A stretch of DNA of 64,000 nt from Devosia sp. (GTDB taxonomy: Bacteria > Pseudomonadota > Alphaproteobacteria > Rhizobiales > Devosiaceae), in contig NZ_JAGIAW010000002.1 of assembly GCF_017744655.1 (NCBI RefSeq), positions 186,001-250,000 on the forward strand, written 5' to 3'. This document shows positions 59,696 to 64,000 of this stretch, in pieces. The notes under the pieces are model-generated. The model made no database searches. It was given only the letters and a program-made list of their open reading frames with translations, and had not been told where the DNA came from. The first letter of the stretch is position 1, and each line of letters starts with the position of its first letter. Position numbers and translations under genes: made by a program.

Positions 59696-61242
59696 GCAAA
59701 GGGTTCCATGGCTTCGATCCGGCTTTCAGCCAGTTCCCTGGCGCTGTTGAGGGCTTCCATCAGCGTTATTTCGGTGTGGCGGGGAGTGTTCGACGTCCGG
59801 GGATGATCGGCCCGCTGATGTGCGCCGCGGCTTTCGTGGCGGCGCTCGGCCGAAACGGCGATGAGCAGAGCTGTGAGTGTTGCGTCCGGCGCGTTCTCGT
59901 TCAGGGCGAACCAGAAGTTCCGTATGACGCGTTGCAGGCCTGCGGCATCGCGGACCACGCCGACGTCGCAATCCATCTGCCGACGCAAATTGGCCGGGGC
60001 TTGTCCCATGGATGGGGTTCTTCGATTTGGCTCCAGGCGCGTTGCCTCAGCGGCAGCGCTGCCCTTGATGTCCTCGGCAATCCAGGCGGATTGAACTGCG
60101 GCTTCGAGAAGCGAATTGCTGGCGAGCCGATTGGCACCATGGAGGCCCGTGGAGGCGACTTCGCCACAGGCCCAGAGGCCCGGCACGGTCGTTCGTCCGG
60201 AGGCATCCACCTTGACGCCGCCCATATGGTAGTGCGCGGCCGGTCTGATTGGGATGGGCTGTTTGGCCGGGTCGAGGCCGGCCGATGCACAGAGAGCGGA
60301 AAAGCCAGGGAAGCGCGTATGGACCGCTTGGCCGAGGGTGGGGCGGGTATCGAGGAAGATTTGTTCCCCGGCGACAATCTGCCCGAAGACGGCATTGGCG
60401 ACGATATCGCGCGGCGCCAGTTCGGCGCCGGGCACGGTTTCCATGAATCGCTCGCAGCTTGCATTGACGAGAATAGCGCCTTCGCCGCGCAAGGCTTCGG
60501 TGGCCAGCGGCATCGGGTCCTGGCCGATGGCGATGGCGGTCGGATGGAACTGCACGAATTCAAGGTCGCGCAACACCGCGCCCGCACGGGCGGCAAGGGC
60601 GAGGCCCGTGCCGATGGCGGTGACGGGATTGGTCGTGTGAGTGTAGAGGCCGCCGACACCGCCGGTCGCCAGCACCACGCCGCGGCCGGGCAGAAGCTCT
60701 GCGTCGCATGCCTGCCGTCCGCCAGCGGGCAGATAGGTGACCCCACCAACATCGCCATTTGCAGTTATGGCCAGGTCGAGCACTCTTCCTTGGAGAAGGG
60801 TGATCGATGGTGTGTTGCGCACGGCCTCGATGAGACCGTCGATGACGCGCCGGCCTGTCCGGTCACCGCCGGCATGGACGATGCGGCGGCGCGAATGGGC
60901 GGCCTCGAGGCCAAGGGCGATTTCGGCTCCGTCGCTCGCGCGATCAAATCCGATGCCCTGTTCCAAGAGCCAGGCGATGGCGGCTGGGCCCGCTTCGGTA
61001 ATGCGTTGGGTCATCGCCGGATCGCCGAGCCCGGCGGCAGCGGCGAGCGCATCATCGGTGTGAAGCTGCGGGGTATCGTCGTGGCCGATTGCAGCGGCAA
61101 TGCCTCCCTGCGCGAGGGCCGTAGCCGCATTGGTGCCGAGCGGAGAGGCGGTGATCAGGACAACCGGGAGCGGTGCGAGGCGCAGGGCTGTGGCGAGGCC
61201 GGCTATGCCGCCACCAATGACGATGACTGGATTCTGGCGCAT
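59692..61242 (-). CDS. nadB: L-aspartate oxidase
   Basis: 516 residues. FAD-binding start VIGGGIAGLATALRLA, AQGGIAAA, HTDDALAAAAGLGD, RRIVHAGGDRTGR, the PTLGQAVHTRFP and HYHMGGVKVDASGRT region, and C-terminal RRHESRGAHQRADHP. Oxidises aspartate to iminosuccinate for NadA. 10 bases after nadA and overlapping nadC by 4, so nadABC is one transcription unit. Confidence 0.96.
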   Translation of the reverse strand: MRQNPVIVIGGGIAGLATALRLAPLPVVLITASPLGTNAATALAQGGIAAAIGHDDTPQLHTDDALAAAAGLGDPAMTQRITEAGPAAIAWLLEQGIGFDRASDGAEIALGLEAAHSRRRIVHAGGDRTGRRVIDGLIEAVRNTPSITLLQGRVLDLAITANGDVGGVTYLPAGGRQACDAELLPGRGVVLATGGVGGLYTHTTNPVTAIGTGLALAARAGAVLRDLEFVQFHPTAIAIGQDPMPLATEALRGEGAILVNASCERFMETVPGAELAPRDIVANAVFGQIVAGEQIFLDTRPTLGQAVHTRFPGFSALCASAGLDPAKQPIPIRPAAHYHMGGVKVDASGRTTVPGLWACGEVASTGLHGANRLASNSLLEAAVQSAWIAEDIKGSAAAEATRLEPNRRTPSMGQAPANLRRQMDCDVGVVRDAAGLQRVIRNFWFALNENAPDATLTALLIAVSAERRHESRGAHQRADHPRTSNTPRHTEITLMEALNSARELAESRIEAMEPFA

Positions 61243-61252
61243 ATCGATGGCC

Positions 61253-62248
61253 TCAGACGACCGCCAACATGCGCTCGACCGCGGCGCGTGCCCGGTCGGC
61301 CAGGAGCGGATCGATATGGACCTCGTGCTGCTCTTCTTCGAGCGCCGCGCGAATATTGCCCAGGGTGATGCGCTTCATATGCGGGCAGAGATTGCACGGT
61401 TTTACGAATTCGACGTCGCGGAACTGCTGGGCGAGGTTGTCGCCCATGGAGCATTCGGTCACGAGCGCCACGCGCTGCGGGCGCTTGTCGGCGACAAAGT
61501 CAGCCATCATCGCTGTGGAGCCGGAGAAATCGGCTTCGGCAACCACTTCGGGCGGGCATTCGGGATGGGTCATCACGGTGACGCCGGGATAACTTTCGCG
61601 CACGGCGCGGATGTCATCGGGCGTGAAGAGTTCATGCACTTCGCAATGGCCGGCCCAGGTGATCACTTCGATTTCGGGTGCCTGCGCCGCGATATTGCGG
61701 GCCAAAAATTCGTCGGGCAGCATGATGACGCGATCGACGCCCAGCGATCGGACGATCTTCAGCGCATTGCCCGACGTGCAGCAGATATCGGACTCGGCCT
61801 TCACGGCGGCCGAGGTGTTCACATAGGTGATGACAGGCACGCCGGGGTGGCGGCGGCGCAGTTCGCGCACGTCTGCCGCAGTGATGGATTCCGCGAGCGA
61901 GCAGCCGGCGCGGCTATCGGGAATGAAGACGCGCTTGTCCGGATTGAGCAGTTTCGAGGTCTCGGCCATGAAGTGCACGCCGGCCATGACGATGATATCG
62001 GCATCGGTCGCCGCGGCTTCGCGCGCCAGGGCGAGACTGTCGCCGACGATATCGGCGACCGTGTGGAAGATTTCCGGGGCTTGGTAATTGTGAGCGAGAA
62101 TGGTGGCGTTCTTCTCGCGCTTGAGACGCAGGATCGCCTCGACATCGACGGCCAGAAGCGGCCATTCGAAGGCAGGCACATGGTGCCGCACCCGCTCATA
62201 GACGAGGGGTAATGGCATGATGCCAGAAGTGGATTCCGAGACCTGCAA
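61253..62248 (-). CDS. nadA: Quinolinate synthase
   Basis: 331 residues. [28 protein letters not shown] (in part), three [4Fe-4S] cysteines in [18 protein letters not shown] and CNLCPHMK, and HCEVHELF. Condenses iminosuccinate and dihydroxyacetone phosphate to quinolinate. Start chosen is TTG 62248 because GGAGG precedes it by 7 bases; ATG 62218 would give 321 residues but has no Shine-Dalgarno. The predicted -10 box sits so close that the transcript may begin at or just before the TTG. Confidence 0.94.
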   Translation of the reverse strand: MQVSESTSGIMPLPLVYERVRHHVPAFEWPLLAVDVEAILRLKREKNATILAHNYQAPEIFHTVADIVGDSLALAREAAATDADIIVMAGVHFMAETSKLLNPDKRVFIPDSRAGCSLAESITAADVRELRRRHPGVPVITYVNTSAAVKAESDICCTSGNALKIVRSLGVDRVIMLPDEFLARNIAAQAPEIEVITWAGHCEVHELFTPDDIRAVRESYPGVTVMTHPECPPEVVAEADFSGSTAMMADFVADKRPQRVALVTECSMGDNLAQQFRDVEFVKPCNLCPHMKRITLGNIRAALEEEQHEVHIDPLLADRARAAVERMLAVV

Positions 62249-62261
62249 CGCACTACCTCCA

Positions 62262-62291
62262 AATATACTCAATTTGAGTATTAGGGGTCAA
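62262..62291 (-). promoter_or_regulatory. nadA promoter with embedded NadQ-type operator
   Basis: On the minus strand: -35 TTGACC (62286-62291), 18-base spacer, -10 TATATT (62262-62267). The 17-base palindrome ATACTCAATTTGAGTAT (62265-62281, plus-strand reading) has perfect 8-bp arms and fills the spacer up to the -10 box, an ideal place for a repressor. The neighbouring nadQ product is the obvious binder. Confidence 0.8.
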
Positions 62292-62317
62292 AACAAAACC
62301 GGCGTCTCTGCGCCGGT
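62290..62317 (-). terminator. Terminator of nadQ
   Basis: On the minus strand ACCGGCG (62317-62311), loop, CGCCGGT (62304-62298), then TTTTGTTT. It lies 40 bases after the nadQ stop and its T-tract runs into the -35 box of the nadA promoter. Confidence 0.8.
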
Positions 62318-62323
62318 AAGGTT

Positions 62324-62340
62324 ATGCTAGGACTGAGTAT
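62324..62340. promoter_or_regulatory. Second, imperfect NadQ-like site
   Basis: ATGCTAGGACTGAGTAT keeps the right half TGAGTAT of the nadA operator and a degenerate left half (ATxCT). It lies 43 bases from the main site, between nadQ and its terminator. Confidence 0.4.
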
Positions 62341-62356
62341 AAGGTCACGTCAAGCG

Positions 62357-63334
62357 CTAATTCGCGGGGCGCTTCGTGCTCGATAGCCTGAGGCCCGGGG
62401 AGGGGCGCTCCAGCAGAACCTCGCGGCGGAAGCGGACCAGGCGGGCGGGCCGGCCACCGGTCTCGGTCTGGAGTTCGCCCGTTTCCTCCACCAATCCCTG
62501 CGTTTCGACCAGGCGGCGGAAATTCTGCTTGTGCAGCCGTATGCCGGAGAGGCCCTCGACGGTGCGCTGCAGATCGAGCAGCGTAAAACTTTCGGGCATG
62601 AGCTCAAAGATGACCGGGCGATACTTGATCTTGCCGCGCAACCGACCAAGCGCAGTGGCGAGGATGCGCCGGTGGTCGAGGCCCATCGGGTGGTCGACCA
62701 TCGCGGTAAGGGGGGGGGATTCCCCGTCGCGCCGGGCTTCCCGCACAAAGCCCGCTTCATAGAGGAGTTCGTAGCGATCGAGCACCAGCTCGTCGCTCCA
62801 GCTATCGGTTCCGAGGCCGAAAGCCAGGGCCGCTCGCTTTTCCCGCAGGGTACCGGTGTCTCCTGAGTCCTTCACCCAGGTCTTGAGATAGGTTTCGATG
62901 GTTTCCAGCACGGCGGGCCGGCCATCGCGCCAGTCTTCCCAGGGCAGATAGGTGTAGACATTCTGCCAGCGGGCGCCGCTGCGGGCGGAGGCGCGCAAGG
63001 CGCGGACGAGGGCGAGATAGGCAATGGAAAGCGACCTGCCGCCGCGACCGGGCATGTCGATGCGGTCGGTGTCGCCGAACGTATAGAGCTGCTCCACATA
63101 GCCAAGGTGGAGGTCCGTCTGCTGCTCGACCCAGGCCCGAAGGCCTGCTTCGAGCGTTCGATGTCCGGACTGCAGCGGACCGGCGGGAAGGGTGTCGACC
63201 GGCACATCGGGACGCACCAGCACCATGGGCTCATCCACACTGGCGGCAATGATGACGGCGCTGAGTTCGGCAACGAGGGCAAGGCCTTCAACGTCAGATG
63301 CAGCACTGCTTCTATCGGCTTGGGATGAAGGCAT
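62357..63334 (-). CDS. nadQ: NadQ-type transcriptional regulator of NAD synthesis (Nudix-fold plus winged helix)
   Basis: 325 residues. N-terminal and central part (about 20-225) has the COG4111/NrtR-like Nudix fold without a working Nudix box: RTLEAGLRAWVEQQT replaces it, with GYVEQLYTFGD, RSLSIAYLALV and YLPWEDWRDGRP. C-terminal winged helix (about 225-325): FTLLDLQRTVEGLSG, HKQNFRRLVE, GRPARLVRFRREVL. This architecture is known as NadQ, the alphaproteobacterial repressor of nadABC. ATG 63334 is used; an upstream GTG (63349) has no better signal. It is directly upstream of nadA, whose promoter carries a matching palindrome. Confidence 0.9.
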   Translation of the reverse strand: MPSSQADRSSAASDVEGLALVAELSAVIIAASVDEPMVLVRPDVPVDTLPAGPLQSGHRTLEAGLRAWVEQQTDLHLGYVEQLYTFGDTDRIDMPGRGGRSLSIAYLALVRALRASARSGARWQNVYTYLPWEDWRDGRPAVLETIETYLKTWVKDSGDTGTLREKRAALAFGLGTDSWSDELVLDRYELLYEAGFVREARRDGESPPLTAMVDHPMGLDHRRILATALGRLRGKIKYRPVIFELMPESFTLLDLQRTVEGLSGIRLHKQNFRRLVETQGLVEETGELQTETGGRPARLVRFRREVLLERPSPGLRLSSTKRPAN

Positions 63335-63479
63335 TTTTCCAACTTGCACGGTGTGGGTGCACTATCATGGAGAAGTCACGATGGGGCAAGTTTCGCCGAT
63401 CAAGGCGTGCACGCCTTTTCCGACCGGTGTATGACAAAACCGCTTCATTCTTGCGACCCCAGCTCATCTCCCCAGGACC

Positions 63480-64000
63480 ATGGCCAAAGACGATACCCTC
63501 GCCAACCAGATCGCCAGGATATTGGCCGATCGGATCATTTCTGGAGCGCTCGAACCGGGTACGCCATTGCGGCAGGATCACGTTGCCGAGGAATTCGGCG
63601 CAAGCCACGTGCCGGTGCGCGAAGCCTTCAGGCGGCTCGAGGCGCAGGGGCTGGCGGTGAGCGTGCCGCGACGCGGGGTGCGGGTGGCCGGCTTTTCGCG
63701 CGCGGAAGTGCGGGAAGTGGCTGAAATGCGGGCCGCGCTGGAGGTTCTGGCGCTGCAAAACGCCGCGCCGCATCTGACGCGCGCCATTCTCGATGAGGCC
63801 GAAGAGATCAACAACGAGGGCGACAATGCCCCCGATGTTCAGGCTTGGGAGCAGGCCAATCGCAGGTTTCATCGCACACTGCTCGCGCCCTGTGGCATGC
63901 CGAGGCTGCTGAAGGCCATCGACGATCTGCAGGCCGCAAGTGCTCGCTTCCTGTTTTCGGGATGGAGCGCCGAATGGGAGGCGCCGACCGACCGTGACCA
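63480..64000 (+). CDS. GntR family (FCD) transcriptional regulator, 3' truncated by the window
   Basis: ATG 63480, with AGGA 4 bases upstream, open through the right edge; about 173 residues visible. Winged helix at about 5-70: IARILADRIISGALEPGTPL, LRQDHVAEEFGASHVPVREA, RRLEAQGLAVSVPRRGVRV; then the start of an FCD domain (EVAEMRAALEVLALQNAAPH, NRRFHRTLLAPC). Divergent from nadQ across 145 bases. No NadQ palindrome is seen in that gap. The ligand and targets are outside the window. Confidence 0.88.
   Translation, partial: MAKDDTLANQIARILADRIISGALEPGTPLRQDHVAEEFGASHVPVREAFRRLEAQGLAVSVPRRGVRVAGFSRAEVREVAEMRAALEVLALQNAAPHLTRAILDEAEEINNEGDNAPDVQAWEQANRRFHRTLLAPCGMPRLLKAIDDLQAASARFLFSGWSAEWEAPTDRD

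Noticed and set aside
59776-61368. 530-codon open frame on the plus strand
   Set aside because: Antisense of nadB and the nadA end; no domain pattern.
1-64000. tRNA, rRNA, prophage or integrative element
   Set aside because: No cloverleaf, rRNA-like stretch, integrase, phage structural gene or attachment-site duplication was noticed on reading both strands; a covariance search would be needed to exclude short RNAs.

Overview
The window is a high-GC chromosomal segment of an alphaproteobacterium, most likely a Hyphomicrobiales/Devosia-type soil or plant-associated organism. This is inferred from the NadQ-type regulator beside nadABC, the many ABC uptake operons for oligopeptides and sugars, GntR/FCD regulation, and the style of the intergenic palindromes. 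No rRNA, tRNA, CRISPR array, prophage or insertion sequence was seen. Coding density is high. Only two gene-free gaps exceed 300 bases: 2694-3203, a cluster of palindromic repeats, and 12824-13189, an AT-rich control region.

Layout. 1-554 is the end of a family-5 solute-binding protein, closed by a strong terminator. 615-2693 is a DszC/SfnB-like flavin monooxygenase followed with no gap by an NmrA-type reductase. 3204-5761 is metNIQ (methionine uptake). 5801-12823 (minus) is one operon: GNAT acetyltransferase, GH3 beta-N-acetylhexosaminidase (NagZ paralogue), family-5 binding protein, two permeases, two ATPases. It is preceded by several GGAA-N7-TTCC palindromes and probably imports and trims GlcNAc-type oligosaccharides or muropeptides. 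13190-15022 holds a GreA/Rnk-type protein and a divergent glutamate dehydrogenase. 15172-23117 is a complete kdpFABCDE potassium system with an extra 27-residue membrane peptide in front and T-rich direct repeats that could bind KdpE. 23114-26437 (minus) is a large hybrid histidine kinase with an uncharacterised C-terminal domain. 26658-31986 is a second transporter operon paralogous to the first.

32049-47617 looks like one functional unit, and I consider it the most interesting part. A dipeptide-type ABC system is split into divergent halves (binding protein, permeases, creatinase-like M24 protein and alpha/beta hydrolase on the minus strand; both ATPases on the plus strand). Next come an M20 dipeptidase, both subunits of an ATP-dependent hydantoinase/5-oxoprolinase-type enzyme and a GntR/FCD regulator (minus), and a divergent M28-like hydrolase (plus). 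The 13-base near-palindrome ATTGTCGTACAAT occurs once in the divergent transporter promoter and twice in tandem in the regulator/M28 promoter, which ties the pieces into a putative local regulon for an imported amide, imide or cyclic peptide. Two hydrolases here lack canonical metal-centre residues.

47749-51236 holds small independent genes (aldo-keto reductase, methyltransferase/LysR pair, Nudix hydrolase, Mop protein). 51297-56832 (minus) is a CUT1 sugar operon with a binding protein, two permeases, ROK kinase, GntR/UTRA regulator and SIS protein but no ATPase. 57052-63334 (minus) is cofactor synthesis: nadQ, then nadA-nadB-nadC and panB-panC, with a palindromic operator embedded in a sigma-70-like promoter. 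A second FCD regulator runs off the right edge.
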